A stretch of DNA of 64,000 nucleotides from Bacillota bacterium (GTDB lineage: Bacteria > Bacillota > Clostridia > Lachnospirales > Lachnospiraceae): positions 1 to 64,000 of the forward strand of contig JAEYQV010000132.1 in NCBI GenBank assembly GCA_023409835.1. The letters are read 5' to 3'. Each line of letters starts with the position of its first letter. Position 1 is the first letter of the stretch. The translations under genes and the position numbers were made by a program. The notes under the pieces are model-generated. The model had not been told where the DNA came from. It did not search any database and was given only the letters and a program-made list of their open reading frames with translations. Below are positions 27,660-40,555 of this stretch, in pieces.

Positions 27660-29237
27660 ATGAAGAGAAATGGTTTACTTTCGGGGAGCAGCAGGCATCC
27701 GGGAAGAAGTAATATTTTGAAAGGTACCATTATCCTTACCCTGGCCGGCTTCATTACCAGAGTAATCGGGTTTTTCTATAAGATTTTCTTATCCAAAACG
27801 ATGGGAGCGGAATGGCTGGGTATCTATCAGCTGGTCTTTCCCGTCTATGGAATATGCTTTACAATCTATGCCACCGGTATCCAGACCTCCATCTCACGTC
27901 TCGTAGCTGCAGAGATGGGTAGAAGGAACCCGAAGAATGCTTTTAAGATTCTTCGGATCGGAGTAATTCTGTCCGTATCCCTGGCCCTCCTCCTGTCCTT
28001 GCTGGTTTATAAAAATGCCGAATTTCTATCGGTTCGTTTTTTACTTGAGCCAAGAAGTGCTTCATCCTTAAGACTGCTGGCTCTTGTTTTCCCCTTCTGC
28101 GGAGTAACCTCCTGTATCAATGGCTATTATTATGGCTTAAAGAGGGCAGGTGTACCTGCAACGACTCAGCTGCTGGAGCAGCTTGTCCGGGTAATTGTGG
28201 TATATCTAATGGCACTATACGTTGGTAACGGTGATTTCCGGGTTACCTGTGAGATGGCTGTGATCGGTTTAGTCATCGGTGAAGTTGCCTCCAGTATCTA
28301 TAACCTGATCTCCATCTTCGTTACAAAATCACCCGCTTCACTTCTGCTTCAGGGTCCGGACCCCAAAGCTAAGGCTTCCGGAAGGAAACTCGTATTAAAA
28401 AATATTCTGAGTATGAGTGTGCCCTTATCGGCAAATCGTCTATTTATAAATATTCTTCACAGTATGGAGGCTGTACTAATTCCCGCAATGCTAAGAAGAT
28501 TCGGTTTTAGTACCGGAGAGGCTCTCAGCTCCTTTGGTATCCTGAATGGCATGTCCATGCCCTTCATTATGTTTCCGACTGCAGTTATCAATGCACTTGC
28601 AGTACTGCTGCTTCCGACGATATCAGAAGCCCAGGCAGTGAATAACGAGAAATTAATCGGTAAGACCACCTCTATATCCATCAAATACAGCCTTATCATA
28701 GGAATTATCAGCACGGGAATCTTTATCATCTTCGGCAGAGAACTGGGCAAGGCAGTGTTCCATAATACAGAGGCCGGTGATTATCTGATCATTCTTGCCT
28801 GGATCTGTCCGTTCATTTATCTGACCACAACTTTGGGCAGCATTATCAACGGTCTTGGAAAGGCTCACATAACCTTCATCAATTCTGTCGTGGGTTCCTT
28901 AAGCAGAATTCTGATGATTGTAATTCTGATTCCGAAGCTTGGCATGCAGGGCTATCTGGCAGCTCTGCTGGTTGGACAGCTGTTCGTCACTTCGCTGGAT
29001 ACCTTTGCCGTGATAAGGCATGTACACTTCCCCTTTCAGGCGGTCGACAGTCTGTTGAAGCCCGGACTCATTGTAGCCTTCGCCGGTTTCCTGCTTAAGT
29101 CCGTATATGAATATGTACAAAAAATAACGCAAATCAATTCAGCAGTGTTGATCCTATCCTTCTGCTTATTGTTCTGCGTTATGAGTATTGCTCTCTCTCT
29201 GATTACGAATACTGTCTCAAAAAAGGATTTCAGATAG
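27660..29237 (+). CDS. spoVB: SpoVB-like polysaccharide flippase (MATE/MVF superfamily)
   Basis: The 525-residue membrane protein has about 14 helices. It opens with RSNILKGTIILTLAGFITRVIGF and LGIYQLVFPVYG, typical of the SpoVB/oligosaccharidyl-lipid flippase family. SpoVB members are needed for spore cortex synthesis and probably flip a cell-wall lipid precursor. I use the ATG at 27660, 9 bases after GAGG, rather than a TTG 42 bases upstream. It meets the next gene tail-to-tail with an 8-base overlap. Confidence 0.85.
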   Translation: MKRNGLLSGSSRHPGRSNILKGTIILTLAGFITRVIGFFYKIFLSKTMGAEWLGIYQLVFPVYGICFTIYATGIQTSISRLVAAEMGRRNPKNAFKILRIGVILSVSLALLLSLLVYKNAEFLSVRFLLEPRSASSLRLLALVFPFCGVTSCINGYYYGLKRAGVPATTQLLEQLVRVIVVYLMALYVGNGDFRVTCEMAVIGLVIGEVASSIYNLISIFVTKSPASLLLQGPDPKAKASGRKLVLKNILSMSVPLSANRLFINILHSMEAVLIPAMLRRFGFSTGEALSSFGILNGMSMPFIMFPTAVINALAVLLLPTISEAQAVNNEKLIGKTTSISIKYSLIIGIISTGIFIIFGRELGKAVFHNTEAGDYLIILAWICPFIYLTTTLGSIINGLGKAHITFINSVVGSLSRILMIVILIPKLGMQGYLAALLVGQLFVTSLDTFAVIRHVHFPFQAVDSLLKPGLIVAFAGFLLKSVYEYVQKITQINSAVLILSFCLLFCVMSIALSLITNTVSKKDFR

Positions 29238-30633
29238 AAGAATTGTAGAGTAGGTAATTATTCTTCCCTTGTTCCTTTACCCTGTATAATGCCTTGTCCG
29301 CATATTGAATCAGCTGTTCATAATTCTTCCCGTCCTCAGGATAGGAGGAAATGCCAATACTTCCAGAGATCGGTATGATTATCTCATTTTCACGATAAAT
29401 GGTATCCAGGGCTTTTACTAAGGCATCCGCCTTACTCAGGATATCTTCCATGCTATTGATGCCTCCGGCAAATACAACAAATTCGTCCCCGCCGATTCTT
29501 CCAATGATTTCACCCTCGGTGAATATGGCCTTAATCCTTCCGATAACATAGATGAGTATCTTATCACCCAGCAAATGCCCATAATTATCATTGACCTTCT
29601 TAAAATCATCGAAGTCGATAAACATCAGAATATGCTTACCGCTTCGGTTACCGTTGATGTATTTATCTATCTTCTTAATTGTAACCTCTTTATTATATAC
29701 TCCGGTCAAAGGGTCTCTGGTAGCTTTATATTCCAGTGCTTCCAGCTCTCTCTTCTGGGTATCCACATTAACGATTTTTCCGATTACACGGATTGGGCAT
29801 TTCTCGTCATCATAAATGGTTTTTCCCATGGCCTGGCACCAGATATATTCGTTCATACGGTCCTTCATTCGGAATTCCGCTTCTATCATCCTTTTACCTT
29901 CCGATAATTCCTGACAAAACTCCAAATAAATACCCCAGTCGTCCGGATGGATTATTTCCCTCCGTCCTTCACAGTCTTTATGAAAAAATGGAATGACCGG
30001 ACTCCTTCCGAATAGATCTCTGAATTTATCCGTATAAAATATCTCATCGGTTCTGATATGATATTCAAAGAGAACATCCTTCGACAGCTCTGAAGCTATA
30101 CGGTAACGTTCTCCTTCTAAGAGGAGCATCTCCTGCATCTGCTTCTGTTCCGATATATCAACAAAAACAGCGGATATGGTATGCTTCCCGTCTCTTCCCA
30201 GTACGCTGTTGCCATTTACCAGAGCATATAGTATCTGGCCCGATTTAGTAATCATACGGACCTCAAAATTTAAGGTATCGCTGCCAAGCTGATCCTTTAA
30301 CCCCAATAAGACTTCCATATCCTTTGGATCAATAAAATCCAGGATACTTACTTTATTCTCTTCCCTGATCTCCTGCTTACTGTAGCCGAGAAGTTCGTAG
30401 AAGCCCCTGCTTGCATACAGAATTCTGCAGTTGTCTTCAAATATAAAATGAACCAGTCCGGCCCGTATGCTGTTCGTAATTTTATTTAATTCCAGCGCTG
30501 CTTTCGTAACCTTCTTTTCCTTTTCCAGTCTTAGGAATATGAAAATACCCATTCCAAATATACAGATGCATATAATGATGACCAAGGTAAAAAAGAAGAA
30601 CGGTCTGCTCTGCAGGCATTCCATCAATGTCAT
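29230..30633 (-). CDS. Membrane PAS-PAS-GGDEF diguanylate cyclase
   Basis: The 467-residue protein has one N-terminal membrane helix (about 12-34). A first PAS domain covers about 50-165, with a C-terminal IFVDISEQK-like sequence. A second PAS/PAC region covers about 180-300. The GGDEF domain (about 305-460) has DPLTGVYNK, DFDDFKKVNDNYGH, and the intact active motif GRIGGDEFVVF. The RxxD inhibitory site normally placed five residues before GGDEF is absent, so feedback by c-di-GMP at that site is unlikely. Its tail overlaps spoVB by 8 bases on the other strand. Confidence 0.9.
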   Translation of the reverse strand: MTLMECLQSRPFFFFTLVIIICICIFGMGIFIFLRLEKEKKVTKAALELNKITNSIRAGLVHFIFEDNCRILYASRGFYELLGYSKQEIREENKVSILDFIDPKDMEVLLGLKDQLGSDTLNFEVRMITKSGQILYALVNGNSVLGRDGKHTISAVFVDISEQKQMQEMLLLEGERYRIASELSKDVLFEYHIRTDEIFYTDKFRDLFGRSPVIPFFHKDCEGRREIIHPDDWGIYLEFCQELSEGKRMIEAEFRMKDRMNEYIWCQAMGKTIYDDEKCPIRVIGKIVNVDTQKRELEALEYKATRDPLTGVYNKEVTIKKIDKYINGNRSGKHILMFIDFDDFKKVNDNYGHLLGDKILIYVIGRIKAIFTEGEIIGRIGGDEFVVFAGGINSMEDILSKADALVKALDTIYRENEIIIPISGSIGISSYPEDGKNYEQLIQYADKALYRVKEQGKNNYLLYNSSI

Positions 30634-30706
30634 AATACTTCCCCCTATGACGTATTATTATTGATATAGCTCGTATGGAGCAATTCTGATTACTGCAAAG
30701 TATCTG

Positions 30707-31612
30707 TTATAAATCGTATGGAGTAACTTGGTAGACGTAATAATTCAGCCAATTCGTGTACATCGCATTTGCATGTGCACGCCAAACCAGATTTGGTCTT
30801 GATTCCGGCTGGTCTGATGGATAATAATTCTTTGGCAGATCTATCTCGAGCCCTTTGTTAATATCTCTCTTATATTCCTTATCCAATGAGATTCTGTCAT
30901 ATTCCGGATGTCCCATTACGAAAATCTGCTTTCCATCCTGTGCTATAACAATAAAAACTCCTGCCTCCTCGGATTCAGCCAGAATAGAAAGCTCCTCCTT
31001 CTGAAGAATATCCTCTCTGGAAACTGTCGTATATCTGGAATGCGGAGCATAAAATATGTCATCAAAGCCACGGACAAATGGCACCCTGCGTCTTAAAACC
31101 TTGTGCTCAAAGATACCGAACAGCTTCTTCTGCAAGGTCGTCTTCTGGATTCCGTAATGATAATACAAGCCGGCTTGTGCTCCCCAACAAATATGCAGAG
31201 TGGAGGTCACATTCGTCTTTGACCATTCCATAATCTGCACCAGTTCCTGCCAGTATGTAACCTCCTCGAATTCCATAAGCTCTACCGGTGCCCCGGTTAT
31301 AATCAGCCCGTCAAATTTCCGGTTCTTCACATCCTCATAGGTAAGATAAAACTGATCCAAGTGGCTGGTCGGTGTATGAGTACCGATATAGGAGCCTGTC
31401 GTCAGAAAGGTGATATCCACCTGCAAGGGTGTATTGGACAGGCTTCGGAGCAGCTGAACCTCGGTATCCTCTTTTACCGGCATCAGATTTAAGATTGCAA
31501 TCTGTAACGGACGGATATCCTGATGCATCGCTCTGGTTTCATCCATAATGAAAATGTTTTCATCTTCTAATATTCTTTTTGCTGGCAGATCACTTTGAAT
31601 TTTAATGGGCAT
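30707..31612 (-). CDS. metA: Homoserine O-acyltransferase (probably acetyl-CoA type)
   Basis: The 301-residue enzyme activates homoserine for methionine synthesis. The catalytic triad is intact at Cys142 (ICWGAQ), His235 (MGHPEYD) and Glu237. Residue 111 is Glu ([12 protein letters not shown]). In the Bacillus cereus enzyme of this family Glu111 was tied to acetyl-CoA use, where Gly gives succinyl-CoA use. So the product is predicted to be O-acetylhomoserine despite the usual succinyltransferase name. GGAG lies 7 bases before the ATG. The gene stands alone, with no S-box riboswitch seen upstream. Confidence 0.92.
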   Translation of the reverse strand: MPIKIQSDLPAKRILEDENIFIMDETRAMHQDIRPLQIAILNLMPVKEDTEVQLLRSLSNTPLQVDITFLTTGSYIGTHTPTSHLDQFYLTYEDVKNRKFDGLIITGAPVELMEFEEVTYWQELVQIMEWSKTNVTSTLHICWGAQAGLYYHYGIQKTTLQKKLFGIFEHKVLRRRVPFVRGFDDIFYAPHSRYTTVSREDILQKEELSILAESEEAGVFIVIAQDGKQIFVMGHPEYDRISLDKEYKRDINKGLEIDLPKNYYPSDQPESRPNLVWRAHANAMYTNWLNYYVYQVTPYDL

Positions 31613-31716
31613 CTGTTTTCTCCAACCTAAATTTTATTCATAGTAAAACTTATCATAACATGTAAGAAATAAGAAATCAACATTTATTCTCCGGCATATC
31701 CTGTGCAAACGCTTAA

Positions 31717-31749
31717 AACCGGATTGTCTGCCTATGGCAGCCAACCGCT
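31717..31749 (+). repeat. Dispersed palindromic repeat, copy B
   Basis: AACCGGATTGTCTGCC then TATGGCAGCCAACCG. It differs from copy D at 56739-56771 by about one base inside the element. It lies 22 bases downstream of the ligA stop codon. Read in the ligA direction, the hairpin (CTGCC/GGCAG core) ends in CCGGTTTT, so it may serve as a weak terminator. Confidence 0.75.
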
Positions 31750-31771
31750 AATAAGTTTTGTGGATGCTTCC

Positions 31772-34554
<2,783 letters not shown>

Positions 34555-34711
34555 ATTCGTCCTGCCTTCCATCCGTATTTTGCCTGTTTTTACGATAAAA
34601 TTATACTTGATTTCATATCGTTCGTCCACTTGTTTTTATCCTTACCTATGCTGCAAATCTCATAGGAGACCCTGCAAAGTAACAGATCGTTGCCTTCTCC
34701 GCATGATAAAG

Positions 34712-34754
34712 AAGCTGCTGCCTCAGTTCAATGGTCCGAAGCAGCAGCTTTTAT
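34712..34754 (-). terminator. Terminator hairpin
   Basis: AAGCTGCTGC (34712-34721) pairs perfectly with GCAGCAGCTT (34741-34750). Minus-strand sequence after it is CTTTATC, and the plus strand has TTTTAT. It follows the 144-aa gene by about 70 bases and can act both ways. Confidence 0.65.
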
Positions 34755-34823
34755 ACAGTTCTACATTATTGGAAGGTCTCATCCCTTTTTCAAAATCACA
34801 AGCGTCATGTTCTGATTCACGTA

Positions 34824-35258
34824 TTACAGATATTTTTTCATGACCTCGATATTATTTTCTTCTTTCTTAATAAAATCCTTCACGATCTGGACGCTGGCGC
34901 CATCCGCATCGGTCTTATCATGAAGAAGCTTCGTCATCTGAGTTACTCCCATGGTACTGCCCTTCATTACCATCTCCGCTATCCGGCTGTCCGTGGGCTC
35001 CATCCAGATATTCATCTTAATGTTTCCCTTCATCATTGCTCTGTCATATAAGGGTTTCTCCTTCACCACTGCCCCGTTTGTTGTGAGCTGTTCTCTGGTT
35101 GAATCCGCTATCTGGCGATAATCCTTCAGCTGGTTGTTTAAATCATTGATCAAATCCTTATTTTTAGCTTTATCCAGCACCTCTTCAATCGCCGTTATGC
35201 CAATGCTTGCATTCTGATATGTCTTTTCAAGTAAATCCAGATCAATATTACCAATCAT
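34824..35258 (-). CDS. Uncharacterised helical-bundle protein
   Basis: The 144-residue product is predicted to be nearly all helix, with DLLEKTYQNASIGITAIEEVL at the N-terminus and a second helix pair near MTKLLHDK. It looks like a ferritin-like or CotF-like four-helix bundle without clear metal ligands. I use ATG at 35258, 8 bases after AAGGAG, rather than the GTG three codons earlier. It is a single gene with its own terminator. A spore-related role is possible but not shown. Confidence 0.6.
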   Translation of the reverse strand: MIGNIDLDLLEKTYQNASIGITAIEEVLDKAKNKDLINDLNNQLKDYRQIADSTREQLTTNGAVVKEKPLYDRAMMKGNIKMNIWMEPTDSRIAEMVMKGSTMGVTQMTKLLHDKTDADGASVQIVKDFIKKEENNIEVMKKYL

Positions 35259-35312
35259 AAAAAACACTCCTTATACTATTTAGTTCAATTAGTATAAGGA
35301 GTTTATAATTTA

Positions 35313-36134
35313 TTATTCCTGTGAGTCGCCCTGATCCTTCGGAGTCTCTGTCTGGGACGCTTCCTTCTTGTCCTTTGAATCGTTATTCGCCAATTTATCC
35401 AGTCCGGTCCAGAAAATCATAAGATCCTCATCACTTTCCTTCGCTTTATCTCCCTTTTCATCTGTCTCAATGATGAGCTTCTGTACATCCTCATCATTGT
35501 TTCTCTCATTAAAGTATTCTTTCAGTTCCGGATCCATCTCTCCGGAGAATATCTTAAGATTTCCCTCGCTATCGGTTATTACGTATAATTTGGCAAGGCT
35601 GGGTGCAAGTGTATTGATACTGGCAAACTTAATATCACTATATACGTAGACGATATAGGTTCCTTCCAAATAGCCCTTCTTGGAATAGCTCTTAATATTA
35701 CGATATTCTTCAATATATTTTACTTTACTTTCCAGCGTTTCCTTGGATTCAGCCTTGGTGGGATCACTGTATAGGCTCTCTAGCTTACTGGTGTCACTGA
35801 TTGCTTTCGCAGCATAATAATCCTCGAACAGTGCGTCCATCTTCTTATTCTCTTCCAACTCATAGACCGGAAGCGGAGTGGGGGTAGGAAGGGGAGTCGG
35901 TGCTGCTGTCGGTGTCGGCGATAATGTGGGCTCAGCTGATGTATCCTCAATACTGGCGGATAGTGCAGCAACATCCCCGCTATCGCTTAATAGCTCCATA
36001 GATTCCTGCTTAGCTTCCGGATTAAGACTCTCCTGGGCTCTCGGTTTATCATGACTTATAGAAAGAGTTAACAACCCAATGCCCATTGTGCTCATTGTAG
36101 TTAACAATATAATTTTCTTATATTTTAGCTTCAT
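35313..36134 (-). CDS. Secreted protein with proline/threonine linker
   Basis: The 273-residue product starts with a signal-like sequence (KYKKIILLTTMSTMGIGLLTLSI) without a lipobox Cys. A Thr/Pro-rich linker (about 68-90, with repeats of PTP) leads to a domain of about 120 residues. The C-terminus is very acidic and polar. This layout is common in extracytoplasmic Lachnospiraceae proteins. I use ATG at 36134, 5 bases after AAGGAG. The function is unknown. Confidence 0.65.
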   Translation of the reverse strand: MKLKYKKIILLTTMSTMGIGLLTLSISHDKPRAQESLNPEAKQESMELLSDSGDVAALSASIEDTSAEPTLSPTPTAAPTPLPTPTPLPVYELEENKKMDALFEDYYAAKAISDTSKLESLYSDPTKAESKETLESKVKYIEEYRNIKSYSKKGYLEGTYIVYVYSDIKFASINTLAPSLAKLYVITDSEGNLKIFSGEMDPELKEYFNERNNDEDVQKLIIETDEKGDKAKESDEDLMIFWTGLDKLANNDSKDKKEASQTETPKDQGDSQE

Positions 36135-36341
36135 AATAACTCCTTGTGTGCATATTCTACAGAATGTCAATAGTATAATAGCAGAAAAACATCATAAAGT
36201 CAACCACTGGATTTAATTTTTATGTAATAAAATTTAATATTTCTGTAATAATTCGCCTTTCCATGACCTTTTCCGAGCAGGCTTCCCTTGACTTCCGGCT
36301 CAACCTTCCCGGTAATTATGTAAAAATTTCAGGAAACATTC

Positions 36342-36370
36342 TTTACTTTATCCCTCGATTAGTATATAAT
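36342..36370 (+). promoter_or_regulatory. Promoter of tRNA-Arg
   Basis: TTTACT (36342-36347) and TATAAT (36365-36370) are 17 bases apart, 41 bases before the tRNA. Confidence 0.75.
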
Positions 36371-36411
36371 AGCATAGTCCGAGAAAACCTATCCAAGGAT
36401 ATGGTTTCACT

Positions 36412-36484
36412 GCACCTGTAGCTCAGTGGATAGAGCGTTCGCCTCCGGAGCGAAAGGCCGCCGGTTCAAATCCAGTCAGGTGCA
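36412..36484 (+). tRNA. tRNA-Arg(CCG)
   Basis: The acceptor stem GCACCTG/CAGGTGC is perfect. The D arm is GCTC/GAGC. The anticodon stem TTCGC/GCGAA encloses CTCCGGA, giving anticodon CCG (36445-36447), which reads the CGG arginine codon. The T loop is TTCAAAT. The T stem GCCGG/CCAGT has one C-A mismatch and one wobble pair. The CCA end is not encoded. A TTTTTT run follows immediately and would terminate. Confidence 0.93.
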
Positions 36485-36616
36485 TTTTTTATGTGCTTTT
36501 TCCCTTATTATCTCTTCTATTATAACAAGTCTATCAAGTCACGTTCCTCCAGTCAGCTGAATATATTATAAAGATGAATTGGTGGGATGATGACCTGTCA
36601 TTATTCAGGTGGTATT

Positions 36617-36862
36617 ATGAATTCTTGTGATCTGGTTGCAACCGTCACTGCTATTGCATGTGCGATCGCAAAATGCTTACCGAAAGAAGAACTCGAATTA
36701 TTAACTGTAGTATTAACCCAGCTAGCAGACACCTTGGCAACGATAGCCGTACAGGAGGAAATCTGTAACAGCAAAGCTGAGGCCGCCTCCACAGCCGCAG
36801 CACCGACTGATGCTGCTGTTATAGTTGAAAGCAATCCCTCCGTCCCCTCAGGTAGTATATGA
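36617..36862 (+). CDS. Small DUF6774-like protein
   Basis: The 81-residue product has a hydrophobic stretch (DLVATVTAIACAIAKCLP) and a helical segment with LTVVLTQLADTLATIA, then an Ala/Thr-rich tail. This pattern matches small clostridial proteins grouped as DUF6774. The function is unknown. I use the ATG at 36617, which follows AGGTGG. The frame could extend 10 codons upstream. Confidence 0.65.
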   Translation: MNSCDLVATVTAIACAIAKCLPKEELELLTVVLTQLADTLATIAVQEEICNSKAEAASTAAAPTDAAVIVESNPSVPSGSI

Positions 36863-36890
36863 TAAATCAATTTACATTCCACTAAAACAA

Positions 36891-36921
36891 AAGCCCGGTG
36901 CTCATTACACCGGGCTTTTTT
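36891..36921. terminator. Bidirectional terminator
   Basis: AAGCCCGGTG (36891-36900) pairs perfectly with CACCGGGCTT (36908-36917), with T run on the plus side and A-rich sequence on the other. It separates the small plus gene from the minus-strand nifJ. Confidence 0.9.
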
Positions 36922-36986
36922 ATTAACAAGTGAAACGATTTAACGTTTGATCTTGTTTCATGGTATTGCTACCATAACATTGCTAA

Positions 36987-39900
36987 TTATTCACTCTTCT
37001 CGTAAAGAGACACCAGCTTCTGAAGATGTGCATACTTCTGCATCGCATTCTTCTCGGCATTTGTGAATAGCTCTTCTGCTCTCTCAGGGTTCTGACGGAT
37101 GAGTGCACTGTAACGTACCTCATTCTTTAAGAAGTCCTGATAGCTTGCGGTAGGAGCCTTGCTGTCTAATGTGAACGGGTTCTTACCATCTTCTGCAAGA
37201 CGAGGATCAAAGCGGAACATATTCCAGTAACCGGATGCTACCGCATTCTTCTCTTCTGTCTGAGCAGTTGACATACCACCCTTAATACCATGGTTGATAC
37301 AAGGAGCATATGCGATGATGATGGAAGGTCCGTTGTAGCTCTCTGCTTCAACAATCGCCTTGATTGTCTGGTTGTAATCAGCACCCATAGCGATCTGTGC
37401 TACATATACATAACCATAGCTCATAGCTATCTGAGCCAGATCCTTCTTCTTCACTTCCTTACCAGCTGCAGCAAACTGTGCGATTGCTCCGGTAGGAGTT
37501 GCTTTAGAGGACTGTCCGCCGGTGTTGGAGTAAACCTCGGTATCGAATACGAAGATGTTGACATCCTGGCCACTGGCAAGAACATGATCCAGACCGCCGA
37601 AGCCGATATCATATGCCCAACCGTCACCACCGAAGATCCACTGTGACTTCTTGGACAGGAAATCCTTATCCTTCAGAATATCTTTGCCTTCTGCACAACC
37701 GCATGCCTCAATTGCTCTAACTAATGCACTGGTAGCACCGGCATTCTCACGGCCGTTAGTATAGGTTTCCAGATATCTTTCTGCTGCTGCCTTAACCTCG
37801 CTATTTCCGGTTGTAGCTGCAAGAGCTTCAATCTTACCCTTTACTCTGTCTCTTAAGGTTTGCTGAGCCAGCATCATACCATAGCCGTATTCAGCGTTAT
37901 CCTCAAATAAGGAGTTTGCCCAAGCGGGACCCTTACCTTCTTTGTTAACAGTGTAAGGTGTGGAAGGCATGGAACCACCCCAGATAGAGGAACAACCCGT
38001 AGCATTGGCGATGAACATTCTGTCACCGAATAACTGTGTTACAAGCTTAGCATAAGGTGTCTCACCGCAACCTGCACATGCGCCGGAGAACTCGAGTAAC
38101 GGCTGGCTAAACTGGCTGCCCTTAACGGTGATATCCTTGAATTTCTCGCTTACTTCTGGTTTATTCTCTAAGGTCAAACCATAATCGAAGGATTTCTGCT
38201 CCTCAAGGTTTTCCTCCAGAGGTCTCATTACAAGAGCCTTAGCTCCCTTCTTACCGGGACATACATTAGCACAGGAGCCGCAGCCTAAGCAGTCAAGTGC
38301 GGATACGGTCATAGCAAATTCCATACCTGCGAGACCTGTCATAGCAGTCTTCTTCATTCCTGCAGGAGCCTTAGCAGCTTCTTCAGCATTCATAGCTATC
38401 GGACGAATTACTGCATGAGGACATACATAGGAACAGAAGTTACACTGAATACAATTCTCAGGATTCCACTGAGGAACGTCAACTGCAACACCACGCTTCT
38501 CAAATGCGGAAGAGCCCTGAGGAAGAGTACCATCTGCGTTTTCAACGAATGCAGATACCGGTAACTCATTACCCTGCTGTGCGTTAACCGGTGCAAGGAT
38601 GTTATTTACAAAGTCTACGACATCCTTTCTATCGCCAGATACCTTCGTATGAAGCTCAACGTCACCGGCATTCTTCCAGCTTTCCGGAACCTGGATTTCC
38701 TTCAGTCCGGTAAGACCACGGTCGATAGCGTCATGGTTCATCTTAACAACAGCCTCACCCTTCTTACCATAAGAAGCGGTTGCTGCATCCTTCATATATT
38801 TTACTGCTTCATCAATCGGAATAATGTTAGCCAGTTTGAAGAAAGCTGCCTGCAGAACGGTATTGATACGTCCGCCTAAGCCTAATTCCTTACCAATGCT
38901 GATACCGTCAATGGTATAGAACTTAATATTATGTTCTGCCATATAACGCTTTACCTGTCCAGGGAAATGCTGCTCGATCTCTTCCATGTTCCAACCGCAG
39001 TTTAAGAGGAAGGTACCGCCATCCTTTAATTCCTGAACCATGTTGTACTTGTTCATGTAGGAAGGATTGTGGCAGGCAACAAAATCCGCTTCTGTGATCA
39101 GGTAGGTGGACTTGATCGGCTTCTTACCAAATCTTAAGTGGGACATGGTAACACCGCCGGACTTCTTGGAATCATAGTCAAAATATGCCTGAGCATACAT
39201 GTTGGTGTGGTCACCGATGATCTTGATGGAGTTCTTGTTAGCACCTACAGTACCGTCAGCACCAAGACCCCAGAACTTACAGTTGATGGTTCCTTCCGGA
39301 GTTGTATTCGGAGCTGCCTCCAGAGGAAGAGATAAGTTAGTAACATCATCCTTGATACCGATGGTGAAGGTCTTCTTCTCGGTATTCTTATAAACTGCGA
39401 TAATCTGTGCAGGAGTTGTATTCTTGGAGCCTAAACCATAACGGCCGTTATAAACGGGAATATCACCAAACTTAGAGTCTTTAAGAGCTGCAACAACATC
39501 CAGGTATAAAGGCTCACCAAGAGCACCGGGCTCCTTGGTTCTGTCAAGTACGGTAATCTTCTTAACAGTTGCAGGAATAGCCTCCAGCAGACGATCTGCT
39601 CTGAATGGACGGTACAGACGTACCTTAACAAGACCAACCTTCTGACCCTTAGCATTCAGGTAATCAATGGTCTCTTCGATGGTATCGTTAACGGAACCCA
39701 TAGCTATGATAACCTGCTCAGCATCTTCAGCGCCGTAGTAGTTGAACAGCTTGTAGTTGGTACCGATCTTCTTGTTAACCATATCCATATATTCTTCTAC
39801 AATGCCGGGAACTGCATCATAGTATGTATTGCATGCTTCTCTTGCCTGGAAGAAAACGTCCGGGTTCTGTGCGGAACCTCTGAGAACCGGATGCTCAGGA

Positions 39901-40526
39901 CTTAAGGAACGACGACGGAATGCATCCACTGCATCCATGTCAACCATTTCCTTCAGGTCTTCATAATCCCATGTCTCAATCTTCTGGATCTCATGAGAGG
40001 TTCTGAAGCCATCAAAGAAATGCAGGAAAGGAACTCTTCCTTTGATTGCTGCCAGGTGTGCTACTGCGCCCAGGTCCATAACTTCTTGCGGGTTGGTGCT
40101 TGCAAGCAGTGCGAAGCCTGTCTGGCGGCATGCATAAATATCAGAATGATCACCAAAGATGGATAAAGCGTGGCTGGCCAGAGCACGAGCTGATACGTGA
40201 ATAACACCCGGAAGTAACTCACCTGCCATCTTATACATATTGGGGATCATTAGTAACAAACCTTGTGATGCAGTAAATGTAGTTGTTAAAGCACCTGCTG
40301 CTAAAGAACCGTGAACGGTACCAGCTGCACCTGCTTCAGACTGCATCTCAACAACCTTAACCTCTTGACCAAAGATATTCTTTCTGCCCTCAGCTGACCA
40401 TTTATCGGTCACCTCGGCCATAACAGAGCTAGGTGTAATAGGATAGATTGCTGCAACATCGGTAAATGCATAAGACACATGTCCGGCTGCATTATTACCA
40501 TCCATCGTTTTCATTTTCCTTGCCAT
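36987..40526 (-). CDS. nifJ: Pyruvate:ferredoxin (flavodoxin) oxidoreductase
   Basis: The 1179-residue single-chain enzyme turns pyruvate and CoA into acetyl-CoA, CO2 and reduced ferredoxin. The pyruvate-binding domain has YPITPSS. The two [4Fe-4S] sites are CIQCNFCSYVCP and CLGCGSCANVCP. The third cluster and thiamine domain show CAGCGETPYAKL, ATGCSSIWGGS and GDGWAYDIGFGGLDH. All are intact. I use the ATG at 40526, 8 bases after AAGGAGG. It is a single gene with its own promoter region. It supplies the reduced ferredoxin used by NfnAB nearby. Confidence 0.97.
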   Translation of the reverse strand: MARKMKTMDGNNAAGHVSYAFTDVAAIYPITPSSVMAEVTDKWSAEGRKNIFGQEVKVVEMQSEAGAAGTVHGSLAAGALTTTFTASQGLLLMIPNMYKMAGELLPGVIHVSARALASHALSIFGDHSDIYACRQTGFALLASTNPQEVMDLGAVAHLAAIKGRVPFLHFFDGFRTSHEIQKIETWDYEDLKEMVDMDAVDAFRRRSLSPEHPVLRGSAQNPDVFFQAREACNTYYDAVPGIVEEYMDMVNKKIGTNYKLFNYYGAEDAEQVIIAMGSVNDTIEETIDYLNAKGQKVGLVKVRLYRPFRADRLLEAIPATVKKITVLDRTKEPGALGEPLYLDVVAALKDSKFGDIPVYNGRYGLGSKNTTPAQIIAVYKNTEKKTFTIGIKDDVTNLSLPLEAAPNTTPEGTINCKFWGLGADGTVGANKNSIKIIGDHTNMYAQAYFDYDSKKSGGVTMSHLRFGKKPIKSTYLITEADFVACHNPSYMNKYNMVQELKDGGTFLLNCGWNMEEIEQHFPGQVKRYMAEHNIKFYTIDGISIGKELGLGGRINTVLQAAFFKLANIIPIDEAVKYMKDAATASYGKKGEAVVKMNHDAIDRGLTGLKEIQVPESWKNAGDVELHTKVSGDRKDVVDFVNNILAPVNAQQGNELPVSAFVENADGTLPQGSSAFEKRGVAVDVPQWNPENCIQCNFCSYVCPHAVIRPIAMNAEEAAKAPAGMKKTAMTGLAGMEFAMTVSALDCLGCGSCANVCPGKKGAKALVMRPLEENLEEQKSFDYGLTLENKPEVSEKFKDITVKGSQFSQPLLEFSGACAGCGETPYAKLVTQLFGDRMFIANATGCSSIWGGSMPSTPYTVNKEGKGPAWANSLFEDNAEYGYGMMLAQQTLRDRVKGKIEALAATTGNSEVKAAAERYLETYTNGRENAGATSALVRAIEACGCAEGKDILKDKDFLSKKSQWIFGGDGWAYDIGFGGLDHVLASGQDVNIFVFDTEVYSNTGGQSSKATPTGAIAQFAAAGKEVKKKDLAQIAMSYGYVYVAQIAMGADYNQTIKAIVEAESYNGPSIIIAYAPCINHGIKGGMSTAQTEEKNAVASGYWNMFRFDPRLAEDGKNPFTLDSKAPTASYQDFLKNEVRYSALIRQNPERAEELFTNAEKNAMQKYAHLQKLVSLYEKSE

Positions 40527-40555
40527 TGAAATGTCCTCCTTAAATTTGAACACTT

